From Sulfitobacter sp043557345 (GTDB lineage: Bacteria > Pseudomonadota > Alphaproteobacteria > Rhodobacterales > Rhodobacteraceae): a stretch of DNA of 64,000 nucleotides. Position numbers and translations under genes: made by a program. This document shows, piece by piece, positions 18,072 to 28,131 of the stretch; within the stretch, counting starts at the first letter, position 1, and the number at the start of each line of letters is the position of its first letter. The stretch lies in the NCBI RefSeq assembly GCF_043557345.1, contig NZ_JBIFFV010000003.1, forward strand, positions 186,001 to 250,000, read 5' to 3'. The notes beneath the pieces were generated by a model that was not told the origin of the DNA, did no database searches, and saw nothing but the letters and a program-made list of their open reading frames with translations.

Positions 18072-18797
18072 CTAGCCCCGCGCGGCCCGGGCCACTTCGG
18101 CCGCGCTCAGCCCGTATTTCCCGGCGAACCGCGTGCGCGCGGCCAGCAACCTCGGGTCATCGGGCCGCATCCCCAAGGTGCGGATAAAGGCGATGCGCTG
18201 CTGGCGCTTCAGCGCCTCGGTGTCGATATCGGTGCCCAAGGCCCGGTCAATGATCTGCCCGCCGGGGCTCACGTGGAACCACTTGTTGAAATCGCGGAAG
18301 TGATGCTGGTTGTGCAGCCGCGTGACATGGCGCTCCACCGCCGTCTTCGGCAGCGTCAGATGCGCCGTCATATGAAACCACTCATAGCCCAGAAAGGTCA
18401 GCACCCCGCCCAAGGGCACGATCGCCGTGGCAATCCAGACTGCCGCCTCGGCCCCCAAAAGCGCCGCGATGCCCCAGACCAGAAGGAAGTTTCCCACCAG
18501 CATCGGCAGCGCGACCCAGACCGGCACGAAGAAGAGCCCGTGATTGGTCGGGAAATCATGGTGCCCGTAATGGGCGCGGTAAAGCAGATCAAAAGCCCAT
18601 TGCCGTTTGGGCGGGGCGAGGTGAAAGACATGCCGGTGCAGGGTGTACTCATTAAGCATCTGCGCCGCGCCCCCCAGCGGCACCAGCGCCCAGCACCACA
18701 GCGGCGCGCCCCAGAGCATGGCAGCAAAGGCCACCAAGGCCGCTAGTGCCATGAGCGACACGCCCGCATGGCCGAACATGATCTTGATCCGTGACAT
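18072..18797 (-). CDS. Fatty acid hydroxylase/sterol desaturase family membrane protein
   Basis: A 241-residue integral membrane di-iron enzyme. Hydrophobic segments lie at about 8-30, 32-48, 88-112 and 115-138. The His clusters expected for the metal centre are present: LHRHVFH (53-59), HYGHH (76-80), HMTAH (142-146) and HNQHH (162-166). Members hydroxylate or desaturate lipids, sterols or carotenoids. I chose the ATG at 18797, preceded by GGAGG, rather than a longer in-frame reading that adds a hydrophilic, non-conserved leader. It is divergent from alr. Confidence 0.83.
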   Translation of the reverse strand: MSRIKIMFGHAGVSLMALAALVAFAAMLWGAPLWCWALVPLGGAAQMLNEYTLHRHVFHLAPPKRQWAFDLLYRAHYGHHDFPTNHGLFFVPVWVALPMLVGNFLLVWGIAALLGAEAAVWIATAIVPLGGVLTFLGYEWFHMTAHLTLPKTAVERHVTRLHNQHHFRDFNKWFHVSPGGQIIDRALGTDIDTEALKRQQRIAFIRTLGMRPDDPRLLAARTRFAGKYGLSAAEVARAARG

Positions 18798-18926
18798 CCG
18801 CCTGACCTCCCCATCCTGCGCATCCCGTAGGCAAAACTGTAACAAATCCCCCGCCTCCCTGTCGCGGATGACGTTAGGTGCCCTTGGCCGCTTGACCTCC
18901 CCCCTCATTCCGGCCCACATCCGCGC

Positions 18927-19970
18927 ATGAGCAAAGCGACCCTGACCATCGACCTACAAGCCATCGCCGACAACTGGCGTGCCCTCGACCGAATGACAAA
19001 AGCCGAGACCGCCGCCGTGGTCAAAGCCGACAGCTATGGGCTGGGCGCCGCCCGTGTGGCCAAGACTTTGGCCGAGGCCGGTGCGCGGCAGTTCTTCGTG
19101 GCCCTGACCGAAGAGGGCGTGGCCCTGCGGCAAGCCTTGGGCGAAGGCCCGGTGATCAATGTCTTTTCCGGTCATATGCCGGGCGATGCCGAGGCGATTT
19201 CCGGTGCCGCACTGACGCCGATGATCAATTCGACCGAGCAGCTGCTGCGCCAGCTTGAGACTCTGCCCGGCCATGGTTTCGGCATCCAACTCGACAGCGG
19301 GATGAACCGTCTGGGGATGGAGCCTGCGGAATGGGCGGCCCTGCGCGACATCGCGCTGAGCCAGAACCCCGGGCTGATCATGTCGCATCTGGCCTGCTCG
19401 GACGCGCCGGATCACGAGATGAACGACGCGCAACTGCGCAGTTTCCGCGACATGACCCAAGGGGTCGAAGCCCCGCGCTCGCTCTCCGCCACGGGGGGCA
19501 TTCTGCTGGGGCCGGAGTATCATTTTGACGTCACCCGGCCCGGCATCGGGCTTTACGGCGGGCGCCCTTTCACAGAGGCGCGGCCCGTGGTCACCCTCGA
19601 CGTGCCGGTGATACAGACCCGCAGCGTCACCCCCGGTGAAACGGTGGGCTATGGCAACACATGGACGGCGGAGAGCACCGTAAAGCTCGCCACCGTGGCT
19701 GCGGGCTACGCCGACGGCCTACAGCGTGCCATGGGCAATGCGACCGGCAACGCCTGTTTCCAGCATGAGGGTGTCCCCCTGCCCATCGTCGGGCGCGTCT
19801 CGATGGACCTGATCACGGTGGATGTCTCGGCATTGGACGAGGTGCCCGCGACCCTGCAACTGCTGGGGCAAAGCCAGGGCGTTGACGATTTGGCGGATTG
19901 GGCGGGCACGATCGGCTATGAGGTGCTTACCTCATTGGGCGCAAGATACGCGCGAAACTACGCCAATTAG
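18927..19970 (+). CDS. alr: Alanine racemase
   Basis: It interconverts L- and D-alanine for peptidoglycan. The 347-residue PLP enzyme has the cofactor Lys in VVKADSYGLG (Lys33), the substrate region IQLDSGMNRLGM (about 114-125), and the GYGNTWTAE segment that carries the second catalytic base Tyr, followed by VAAGYADG and VSMDLITVD. Length and motif order are standard. In alphaproteobacteria alr often lies near dnaB and radA, and that holds here (dnaB 3.4 kb upstream, radA 1.2 kb downstream). No terminator was seen after it. Confidence 0.95.
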   Translation: MSKATLTIDLQAIADNWRALDRMTKAETAAVVKADSYGLGAARVAKTLAEAGARQFFVALTEEGVALRQALGEGPVINVFSGHMPGDAEAISGAALTPMINSTEQLLRQLETLPGHGFGIQLDSGMNRLGMEPAEWAALRDIALSQNPGLIMSHLACSDAPDHEMNDAQLRSFRDMTQGVEAPRSLSATGGILLGPEYHFDVTRPGIGLYGGRPFTEARPVVTLDVPVIQTRSVTPGETVGYGNTWTAESTVKLATVAAGYADGLQRAMGNATGNACFQHEGVPLPIVGRVSMDLITVDVSALDEVPATLQLLGQSQGVDDLADWAGTIGYEVLTSLGARYARNYAN

Positions 19971-20113
19971 GTCGGCAATTTTCCCCCGCTCGGCATTGCA
20001 TAGCCAATAGAATCGCAGAGCGACCGATGGTTGATCTCCCCGACACAGCGTGGCCCCAGCCCGTGACGCGGATCTAAAATCACACGTAGATGCGCAAAAA
20101 ACTTCCGAAAAAC

Positions 20114-20158
20114 CTGAGGTTGTGCCATAATCCCGGCATCACTATGTTAAATCCTCAG
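20114..20158 (+). promoter_or_regulatory. Candidate promoter bracketed by an inverted repeat
   Basis: TTGTGC (20120-20125) and TATGTT (20143-20148) are spaced 17 bp and could be -35 and -10 boxes for the gene at 20249. CTGAGG (20114-20119) and CCTCAG (20153-20158) form an inverted repeat exactly around them, suggesting a bound regulator. Weak box matches keep confidence low. Confidence 0.4.
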
Positions 20159-20248
20159 CATAATTCCGCAGGGAATGGGAACAAAGAAGGATAAGGAGGC
20201 GTTGGTCGGCAGAAACTTGCTTAGTAGCTCTTCCAGGGGGGAGAAAGT

Positions 20249-21046
20249 ATGTCCCAACTTCGTTCCTTTGCCTACCTCATCCAATTCGCCTTTCAGCGAC
20301 TTGCTGTCGTGGTCTTCGCCCTCGCGGCGCTCGCGCTGACCGGGGCCAGCATCATGGCGGCCCTCGGCCTGTGGAATTGGATCAGCCTTGATCTTCAATA
20401 CGGTGGTGAGCCTGTCGAAAACGCCGGGATGTACGCCCAACTGGCGCTGACCGTGCTTGCCGTGGGTCTGTGCTTTTTTCTGCCCACCAACCGCCGCGTC
20501 ATGCAGCTTGAAACCTCGCACCGTCAGTTCAACGTCGGCATGCAGGACGTGGCCCGCGCCTATGCCGCCGTACATGCCGCCGACCGTGCCGAAACCTTTC
20601 AGATGAGTTCGGAATTCGATTCGGTGCGCGAACGTCTGGCTTACCTGCGCGATCACCCCGACCTCAGCACGCTTGAGCCTGCGGTGCTGGAGATGGCCGC
20701 TCAGATGAGCCACGTGGCCCGCGATCTGGCCGAGGTCTATTCGGATGAGAAACTGGCCCGCGCCCGCAGCTTCCTTAAGCAACGTCAGGAGGAGGTTGAA
20801 CTTTTCAACAGCCGTCTCGATCAGGCCAAGGCGATCTCGACCGAGATGAAACATTGGCTGCACGAAGTCGAACTGGAAGAAAGCGTCGCCGTGGCACAGC
20901 TTGAACGCCTGCGTGACGAGATGCGTGAAATCATGCCAGAGCTCGGCCTTGAGCGTGTCGTCCCGACCGAAACGCCCGAGCGCAAACCAGAGACGACATC
21001 GCTCGACAATATCGTGATCGACCTGCCGCCCAAAGCCGCCGAGTAA
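20249..21046 (+). CDS. Two-TM coiled-coil protein of unknown function
   Basis: A 265-residue protein with two membrane segments (about 16-42 and 62-80) and a long helical, coiled-coil-prone cytoplasmic part (about 85-235) rich in Glu, Arg and Leu, ending in a Pro/Thr-rich tail. Roseobacter homologues are, as I recall, sometimes called DNA repair protein, probably because radA follows; nothing in the sequence shows such a role. The start ATG is behind a strong GGGGGAG site. It has its own terminator, so it is not in an operon with radA. A membrane-anchored scaffold is the most I would infer. Confidence 0.8.
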   Translation: MSQLRSFAYLIQFAFQRLAVVVFALAALALTGASIMAALGLWNWISLDLQYGGEPVENAGMYAQLALTVLAVGLCFFLPTNRRVMQLETSHRQFNVGMQDVARAYAAVHAADRAETFQMSSEFDSVRERLAYLRDHPDLSTLEPAVLEMAAQMSHVARDLAEVYSDEKLARARSFLKQRQEEVELFNSRLDQAKAISTEMKHWLHEVELEESVAVAQLERLRDEMREIMPELGLERVVPTETPERKPETTSLDNIVIDLPPKAAE

Positions 21047-21057
21047 AATCAGCGGCG

Positions 21058-21113
21058 GCATCCGGCCCAATGGGTTCCCCCCCGGGATCATCACCCAAGG
21101 GCCGGATGCTTTT
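21058..21113 (+). terminator. Intrinsic terminator before radA
   Basis: An 11-bp perfect stem GCATCCGGCCC (21058-21068) with its complement at 21099-21109, a 30-base loop, then TTTT. The long loop is unusual, but a TTCCCCCCCGGGA hairpin may fold inside it. Confidence 0.75.
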
Positions 21114-21150
21114 CCTTTGACGCCATCGGGCAGCTACGCGAAAAGGGCCC

Positions 21151-22518
<1,368 letters not shown>

Positions 22519-22547
22519 TCCCCCCTTAGACGAGGGCGAGAACGCGC

Positions 22548-23102
22548 ATGGACGGTTTTACCATTATTGACGGGGTGGTCGCGGTTGTCATCGTGCTATC
22601 GGCATTGCTGGCCTATGGCCGCGGGCTGGTGCGCGAGTTGATGGCGATTGTCGGCTGGATTGCAGCGGCTGTCCTGGCCTTTCTTTTCGCGCCGCAGGTC
22701 GAACCACTGGTGCGTGAACTGCCCTATGTGGGTGAATTCTTGGCCGATAGCTGCGAATTGTCGGTGATCGGTGCCTTCGCGCTGGTCTTTGCCGCAGCGC
22801 TGATCGTGGTCTCGCTCTTCACGCCGCTGTTCTCCTCGCTCGTGCACCGCTCGATGCTGGGCGGCCTGGACCAAGGGCTTGGCTTTATCTTTGGCGTCGT
22901 GCGCGGCGTGCTCTTGGTGGCGATTGCCTTCTTCGTCTACGATACCGTCATCACCGGTGAGCGGACCACGATGGTCGAAAACAGCCGCTCTGCCGCCGTA
23001 TTCTCGCGTTTCACCGGCCAGATTGAAGAGAAAGACCCGCAAGAGGCGCTTGGCTGGATCACCAACCGCTACGAGGCGCTGGTCGGCAAATGTAGCGCCT
23101 AA
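22548..23102 (+). CDS. cvpA: CvpA family membrane protein
   Basis: A 184-residue inner-membrane protein with four hydrophobic segments (about 6-24, 30-50, 70-92 and 108-130) and a short cytoplasmic tail. CvpA is needed for colicin V export and envelope homeostasis in E. coli and lies upstream of purF there; the same order is kept here, though a terminator separates the two. The motif RGLVRELMAIVGWIAAAVLA near the N-terminus is typical. It sits 29 bp after radA. Confidence 0.9.
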   Translation: MDGFTIIDGVVAVVIVLSALLAYGRGLVRELMAIVGWIAAAVLAFLFAPQVEPLVRELPYVGEFLADSCELSVIGAFALVFAAALIVVSLFTPLFSSLVHRSMLGGLDQGLGFIFGVVRGVLLVAIAFFVYDTVITGERTTMVENSRSAAVFSRFTGQIEEKDPQEALGWITNRYEALVGKCSA

Positions 23103-23135
23103 GGCCTTCATATTCTCTTAACACACTCCTTTTAG

Positions 23136-23168
23136 ACAGGCGGCCAGAGCATCATGGCCGCCTGTTTT
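23136..23168 (+). terminator. Intrinsic terminator after cvpA
   Basis: An 11-bp perfect stem (ACAGGCGGCCA at 23136-23146 with 23155-23165), an 8-base loop and a short TTTT run. Confidence 0.85.
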
Positions 23169-23335
23169 GCGTTTGCGTCGGGCCAGATGCGGGGGCCGCC
23201 TAGAGGGCGACCATTGCAGCGCTTTATCCTGCCTGTTGCGCCCCATCGGCGACATGCGGGGTGACAGCCGCTTGCGAAGCCCCTACATAGGCAACGACCT
23301 CACCCGGATTCGGAGTTGCCCCGTTGTCCAAGCAC

Positions 23336-24820
23336 ATGCCGCCCGCCCATCCCTTTGACACTTCCTATCTGCGCGACAGCGGAGATGAGGATAAACTAAA
23401 GGAGGAATGCGGCGTCTTTGGCGTGGTTGGCGTTGCCGATGCCGCCACTTTCGTGGCCCTTGGCCTGCACGCCCTCCAGCACCGTGGGCAAGAGGCTGGC
23501 GGCATCGTCAGCTACGATCCCACCGCCGGTTTCCAATCCGCCCGCCGCTTTGGCTATGTCCGCGACAACTTCACTTCGCAGGATGTCATGCAGACCCTGC
23601 CCGGCGAATTGTCGATCGGTCATGTTCGCTATTCGACATCCGGCAACAAAGGCCCCACCGCGATCCGCGACGTGCAGCCCTTCTTTGGTGAGTTCGCCAT
23701 GGGCGGGGCCGCGATTGCCCATAACGGCAATATCACCAACGCCAACGCCCTGCGCCGTGAGTTGATCGAACGCGGCTCGATCTTCCAATCCTCATCCGAC
23801 AGTGAGTGTATCATTCATCTGATGGCCCGGTCCTTGCAGCAAAACATCCCCGAACGGATGGAAGATGCGCTGCGCCGGGTCGAGGGGGCTTTCTCCGTCG
23901 TGGCGATGACGCGCACCAAGCTGATCGGCGTGCGCGACCCGCTCGGCGTGCGCCCGCTGGTGCTGGGCCGTGTCGGCGATGGCTGGGCGCTAAGTTCGGA
24001 AACCTGCGCGCTCGACATCATCGGTGCCGAATTCGTCCGCGAGATCGAACCGGGCGAGATGGTGGTGATCACCGAGAAAGGGGTCGAGAGCCATTTCCCC
24101 TTCCGCCGTGTCGCCTCGCGTTTCTGTATCTTCGAGCACGTCTATTTCAGCCGCCCCGACAGCATCCTCGGCGGGCGCTCGGTCTATGAAACGCGTGAGA
24201 ATATCGGCCGCGAATTGGCCAAGGAAAGCCCCGTAGAGGCCGACCTCGTCTGTCCCGTGCCAGACAGCGGCACGCCGGCGGCGATTGGCTATAGCCTTGA
24301 ATCCGGTATTCCCTATGCGATGGGCATCATCCGCAACCAATATATGGGCCGCACCTTCATCGAGCCGACCGAGCAGATCCGCAACATGGGGGTCCGTCTT
24401 AAGCTCAACGTCAACCGCGCGCTGATCCGGGGCAAGCGGGTGATCTTGGTCGACGACTCAGTGGTGCGCGGCACGACCTCGCGCAAAATCAAAGAGATGA
24501 TCCTCGACGCGGGCGCGAAGGAGGTGCACTTCCGCATCGCCTCCCCGCCCACGGCTTGGCCCTGTTTCTACGGCGTCGACACCCCGCAGCGCGAAAAGCT
24601 GCTGGCGGCAACCATGTCCGAAGATGAGATGCGCGACCATTTGCAGGTCGACAGCCTCAAGTTCATCTCGCTCGATGGCCTCTACCGCGCGGTGGGCGAA
24701 GCCGAAGGCCGCAAGCCCGAGTGCCCGCAGTATTGTGACGCCTGTTTCTCTGGCGACTACCCGGTGACCCCTGCCGATCAGGTCAAGGAAGGTTTCCAGA
24801 TGAAGCCCGCCGCCGAGTAA
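23336..24820 (+). CDS. purF: Amidophosphoribosyltransferase
   Basis: First committed step of purine synthesis: PRPP plus glutamine to phosphoribosylamine. It has 494 residues from the ATG at 23336. The N-terminal nucleophile Cys is in EECGVFGV (Cys25), so a short propeptide would be removed. The glutaminase domain (HALQHRGQEAGGIV, GHVRYSTSGN) is followed by the phosphoribosyltransferase domain with the PRPP motif VILVDDSVVRGTT. A TTG 12 bp upstream (23324) is a possible alternative start; neither has a strong ribosome site. It is monocistronic, with terminators on both sides. Confidence 0.95.
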   Translation: MPPAHPFDTSYLRDSGDEDKLKEECGVFGVVGVADAATFVALGLHALQHRGQEAGGIVSYDPTAGFQSARRFGYVRDNFTSQDVMQTLPGELSIGHVRYSTSGNKGPTAIRDVQPFFGEFAMGGAAIAHNGNITNANALRRELIERGSIFQSSSDSECIIHLMARSLQQNIPERMEDALRRVEGAFSVVAMTRTKLIGVRDPLGVRPLVLGRVGDGWALSSETCALDIIGAEFVREIEPGEMVVITEKGVESHFPFRRVASRFCIFEHVYFSRPDSILGGRSVYETRENIGRELAKESPVEADLVCPVPDSGTPAAIGYSLESGIPYAMGIIRNQYMGRTFIEPTEQIRNMGVRLKLNVNRALIRGKRVILVDDSVVRGTTSRKIKEMILDAGAKEVHFRIASPPTAWPCFYGVDTPQREKLLAATMSEDEMRDHLQVDSLKFISLDGLYRAVGEAEGRKPECPQYCDACFSGDYPVTPADQVKEGFQMKPAAE

Positions 24821-24840
24821 CCGGTCAAACAGATCACACC

Positions 24841-24886
24841 AAAGCAAAGGCCGCGCCCGGTTCCCCGGACGCGGCCTTTGCTTTTT
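24841..24886. terminator. Bidirectional terminator, purF / small Ala-rich gene
   Basis: A 15-bp perfect stem (24841-24855 with 24870-24884), a 14-base inner part that can extend the stem (CCCGG/CCGG), and A and T runs on both sides. It serves the convergent genes purF and 24905. Confidence 0.93.
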
Positions 24887-24904
24887 GGCTTTGCGTGGGC
24901 CTGC

Positions 24905-25174
24905 TTAATTCTGCGCCGCAGGCTCTGCCGCGTCATTGGCGCTGTCGGTGGCGTCGTCCACGGCATCGCTGATTGCCTCCCCCGCGGCATCCACGGTGCC
25001 CCCGATCGCATCGGCGGCGTCTTCGGCGGCCTTGGTCATATCTTCGGCCACCTCGGGCGCATTGATCGCCTCAGAGGCTTCGATGGCCACTTCCTGCGGC
25101 CCCTTGCCGGTGAAAAGCATATAGCCTGCCAGCGCAATCAGCGCCGCGACGACCAACCAGACCAGATTCTTCAT
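24905..25174 (-). CDS. Small exported or anchored Ala/Asp-rich protein
   Basis: An 89-residue protein starting MKNLVWLVVAALIALAGYML, a single hydrophobic segment that acts as a signal or membrane anchor, followed by an acidic tail in which Ala, Asp and Glu make up most residues (EDAADAIGGTVDAAGEAISD). No domain is recognisable. It is convergent with purF and shares its terminator. Codon use matches its neighbours and it has a ribosome site (GGAATGGA), so I think it is real. Function unknown. Confidence 0.72.
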   Translation of the reverse strand: MKNLVWLVVAALIALAGYMLFTGKGPQEVAIEASEAINAPEVAEDMTKAAEDAADAIGGTVDAAGEAISDAVDDATDSANDAAEPAAQN

Positions 25175-25373
25175 TCCATTCCCCTTAATCTACGCCCCGC
25201 GAGGTTAAAGATTTCCCCCGGGGCCGCATAGCCGTGAATTGCGTCACAATCGCCCCAGATCAAGGGTAAATCGCCTCAAACCCCACGCATAGCGTGATTT
25301 TGCGGCTTGAAGATGGCCCCACGCGGGTTTACCTTGCATTCTCGAATTAGGTAACAATCAAAGGACCATCACC

Positions 25374-25922
25374 ATCGCTCGCAGACCTCATAACGCGCCG
25401 CCCCAACGTGACACCGGCCCGCGCGTCAACGACAAGATCCGTGCCCCCGAAATCCGCCTGATCGGTGCCGATGGCGAAAACGTCGGCGTTGTCTCGCCGC
25501 AGCGCGCCATGGAAATGGCCGATGACGCCGGCCTCGACCTTGTTGAAATTTCGCCCAATGCCAAGCCGCCCGTGTGCAAGATCATGGATTTCGGCAAGTT
25601 CAAATATGAACAGCAAAAGCGCGAGAGCGAAGCCCGCAAGAAACAGAAGATCATCGAGATCAAAGAGGTCAAGTTCCGTCCCAACACGGACAAGAACGAC
25701 TACGATGTGAAGATGCGCAATGTCTTCAAGTTTCTTGAAGGTGGCGACAAGGTGAAGGTTACCCTCCGGTTCCGTGGCCGCGAGATGGCGCACCAGAACC
25801 TCGGTCGCGAGCTTTTGGAGCGGGTCGCTGCCGACACCAAAGAGATTGGCCGGGTAGAGAACTTCCCCAAGATGGAAGGCCGCCAAATGGTCATGGTGAT
25901 CGGTCCCCTGCCCAACAAGTGA
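25374..25922 (+). CDS. infC: Translation initiation factor IF-3, non-ATG start
   Basis: IF-3 binds the 30S subunit and checks the start codon. The 182-residue frame shows the N-domain (GPRVNDKIRAPEIRLIGADG), the Lys-rich linker (KFKYEQQKRESEARKKQK) and the C-domain (EIKEVKFRPNTDKNDYDVK). The first in-frame ATG (25509) would remove 45 conserved residues, so translation must begin earlier; ATC at 25374, 8 bases after AAAGGA, gives the family N-terminus ARRPHNAPPQRDTGPRVND. In E. coli infC starts at AUU and IF-3 represses its own non-canonical start; the same autocontrol is likely here. A second ATC at 25368 is too close to the ribosome site. Confidence 0.93.
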   Translation: MARRPHNAPPQRDTGPRVNDKIRAPEIRLIGADGENVGVVSPQRAMEMADDAGLDLVEISPNAKPPVCKIMDFGKFKYEQQKRESEARKKQKIIEIKEVKFRPNTDKNDYDVKMRNVFKFLEGGDKVKVTLRFRGREMAHQNLGRELLERVAADTKEIGRVENFPKMEGRQMVMVIGPLPNK

Positions 25923-25981
25923 TGAGGCGCAATCGGGTCCGCGTGATGGGCCTGACTGACACTTTCACCATCCGATAACGC

Positions 25982-26013
25982 AAAACGCCCCCGGATCGCT
26001 CCGGGGGCGTTTT
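25982..26013. terminator. Bidirectional terminator, infC / OmpA-family gene
   Basis: A 14-bp perfect stem (25982-25995 with 26000-26013) with a TCGC tetraloop and A/T runs at both ends, between convergent genes. Confidence 0.95.
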
Positions 26014-26034
26014 CTGTTTGGGGTGGCGGTCTGC

Positions 26035-27969
26035 TTAGCGCAGCAGACCTGTTATGTTGCGTACCACGGCACGACGGTTCGCGGGTTCCGCCGATGTGGT
26101 CGGCACGCGCAGCTGGCTCTCACCGTAGCCCTGCGTGATCAGGTTGGCTGGGGGCACATCAAAGTACTCCGTCAGCGCCAGTGCCACAGTTTCCGCACGG
26201 CGGTCCGACAGGGCGAGGTTATAGCTCGCATCGCCCACCGCATCCGTGTGGCCCTCAACGAGGATCACGGTGCGTGGGTCTTTCTGGATCAGGTCACGCA
26301 GCGTGGTGCCGATATTGGCCAATGCGCGGGCCTGTTCCGGCTGAATCGCGGCGGAGCCAGTGGGGAAGCGCACGGCATCTAGTTCCAACTCGGGCGCGAG
26401 GGAGCGCACTTCGCGGATTTCACGCACCTGACGGAGGGAAAATGTGCGCCCCTGATCGTTGCGCATCTCTGCCTGTAACGCTTGGCGCAGTGCTGCTTCG
26501 TCCTGATTGCTGGCGCGCTGGACCTGTTGGTTTTGCTGGATCTGCGGCAGGTCGTTCACGACGACTTCGCGCTCTTCCACGAGGTCATCAACCAGCACGT
26601 ATTCGCGGCCTTGCGCGTCAAAATTGGTCCGGCGCAGCACGGTGCCATCGCGCGAGCGAATGGTCTCAATCCGGCTGCCGTCGCTTTTGGTGACGATGGT
26701 CCGGGTGGAGCCATCATCGAAAGTCTGGGTCCGCACCTCATCCCCGGGGCGACGCAGCAGGGCGTTGTCGTCCTTGAGCACGCGCAACTCACCGGTGTCG
26801 TCCTGAACCACCACCCGGTCGCCGGAGCGGCTGACGATTTTTTCGCCGTTGTTCAGAACAGAGCCGACCGCCACAGCACCGAGGCCAAGCAGCAGTGCCT
26901 TTTCAAAGTCCGACAGCCCGCTGTCGTCATCATTAGCGGCTGCGGCATTAGCTTCGCCAGCGGCAGTCACTTTGGTATCAAAATCTTCGTCCGAACTGCG
27001 CACGTCTTCTTCGGTCACTTCCTCGGTCACGACTTCGGCATCCGAATCGTTTTCTGCGGCAGCAGCAGCGGCGGCTGCGGCAGCCTCACGTTCAGCACGA
27101 CGCTCCGCGCGGCGCTCTTCACGACGTTCGGCACGGCGGGCTTCACGGCGCTCCTCACGGGCTTGGATCTGCTCTTCGGTCAGACCGGCGTTGTCTTCTT
27201 CACCGACCGCTTCGCCGCTGGTCTCCGCTTCCATTTCGGCTGCGGTTTCTTCCGAGGTTTCGGCGGTGGCTGCGTCGGTTTCAGCAGTTTCCGTTTCGGA
27301 AGCAGCTTCGGTAGTTTGCTCGGTCTCTACGGTCTCGGTCGCCTCAGCATCAGTTGTTGCGTCCGCTTCTGTCGCTGTTTCGGCTTCCACCTCCGCATCC
27401 TGCGCGGTCTCGGCTTCTACCTCGGCGCTCTCGCTAACTTCAGCTTCCGCCTCGGTTTCCGCTTCGGCCTCTACCTGCTCTTCAACTTCGACCTCAGCCT
27501 CAGCCTCAGCCGTCATTTCCGCCTCAGCAGCCGCCGCTTCCGCTTCGCTCGCGGTTTCTTCAGCCGCCTCGGTTGCGGCTTCTGCCTGCGACTCTACCGC
27601 ATCTGCTGCCTCTTCGGCCTGTTCGGTGGCGTCATTCACTGCAGCCGCAGCAGCGTCGCCGGTGGCTTCGAGTGCACCGGTCGCCTGATCAAGCAGCGTA
27701 CCAGCCTCGGCATCGGCTTCGGTTTCCGCTTCGGCCTCGACCTCCGCTTCACCTTCAACTTCCGCTTCGGCCTCAGCGCTCAGCCCGGCGATAAGCCGAA
27801 GCTCTTCAGCATTCTCTACCGTCTGATCGTTGAAGGCGCAGGGAAACTCTGTCGCTTCGCCCACGGGGCCGCATTCAGCCAGATTTTGCTCCTGCGCAAA
27901 GGCGCCATGCGGGAAAGCCAATGCAAGGCTCAGACCCAGCGAAGTCGTAGATCTCAGTAGGTTTTTCAT
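26035..27969 (-). CDS. OmpA family outer-membrane protein with a long charged repeat region
   Basis: A 644-residue exported protein. The signal peptide MKNLLRSTTSLGLSLALAFP ends near FAQ (about 27). Residues about 66-265 are a low-complexity acidic stretch built of EAE, EAET and AEV units. Residues about 270-300 are a basic stretch of RRAERREERR units, then a poly-Ala run. A short hydrophobic segment (EKALLLGLGAVAVGSVL, about 350-367) follows. The OmpA peptidoglycan-binding domain is C-terminal (about 525-644, with VEGHTDAVGDASYNLALSDR). It should tether the outer membrane to peptidoglycan, the charged region spanning the periplasm. I chose the ATG at 27969 over the GTG 6 bases earlier because of spacing to GAGGA. 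Confidence 0.87.
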   Translation of the reverse strand: MKNLLRSTTSLGLSLALAFPHGAFAQEQNLAECGPVGEATEFPCAFNDQTVENAEELRLIAGLSAEAEAEVEGEAEVEAEAETEADAEAGTLLDQATGALEATGDAAAAAVNDATEQAEEAADAVESQAEAATEAAEETASEAEAAAAEAEMTAEAEAEVEVEEQVEAEAETEAEAEVSESAEVEAETAQDAEVEAETATEADATTDAEATETVETEQTTEAASETETAETDAATAETSEETAAEMEAETSGEAVGEEDNAGLTEEQIQAREERREARRAERREERRAERRAEREAAAAAAAAAAENDSDAEVVTEEVTEEDVRSSDEDFDTKVTAAGEANAAAANDDDSGLSDFEKALLLGLGAVAVGSVLNNGEKIVSRSGDRVVVQDDTGELRVLKDDNALLRRPGDEVRTQTFDDGSTRTIVTKSDGSRIETIRSRDGTVLRRTNFDAQGREYVLVDDLVEEREVVVNDLPQIQQNQQVQRASNQDEAALRQALQAEMRNDQGRTFSLRQVREIREVRSLAPELELDAVRFPTGSAAIQPEQARALANIGTTLRDLIQKDPRTVILVEGHTDAVGDASYNLALSDRRAETVALALTEYFDVPPANLITQGYGESQLRVPTTSAEPANRRAVVRNITGLLR

Positions 27970-28072
27970 GTTCACGTCCTCATCATTACGGGAACGCCGT
28001 TCGGGCAGCGCTTGTCACCCAACGCATAATGGGGCCGCTGGTTCCGCTATCCAATATCAATAGCTTACCCCA

Positions 28073-28103
28073 AGAAAATACCGCGCCCCCGAGGAGGACG
28101 CGG
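28073..28103 (-). terminator. Probable terminator after the CoxM-like gene
   Basis: On the minus strand a stem of CCGCG (28099-28103) and CGCGG (28081-28085) with further C/G pairing inside is followed by TATTTTCTT. It is 29 bp past the stop. Confidence 0.6.
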
Positions 28104-28131
28104 CAAAGGTTTACGGGGGTGTTATCGGCTA

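Noticed and set aside
26950..27790. DNA tandem repeat or CRISPR-like array inside the OmpA gene
   Set aside because: The repetition is in amino-acid composition; codons vary and there is no fixed repeat and spacer length.
26482..27960. Antisense frame opposite the OmpA gene with Phe/Gly/Leu-rich repeats
   Set aside because: It is the mirror of the Glu/Ala repeat codons in the real gene, not an independent protein.
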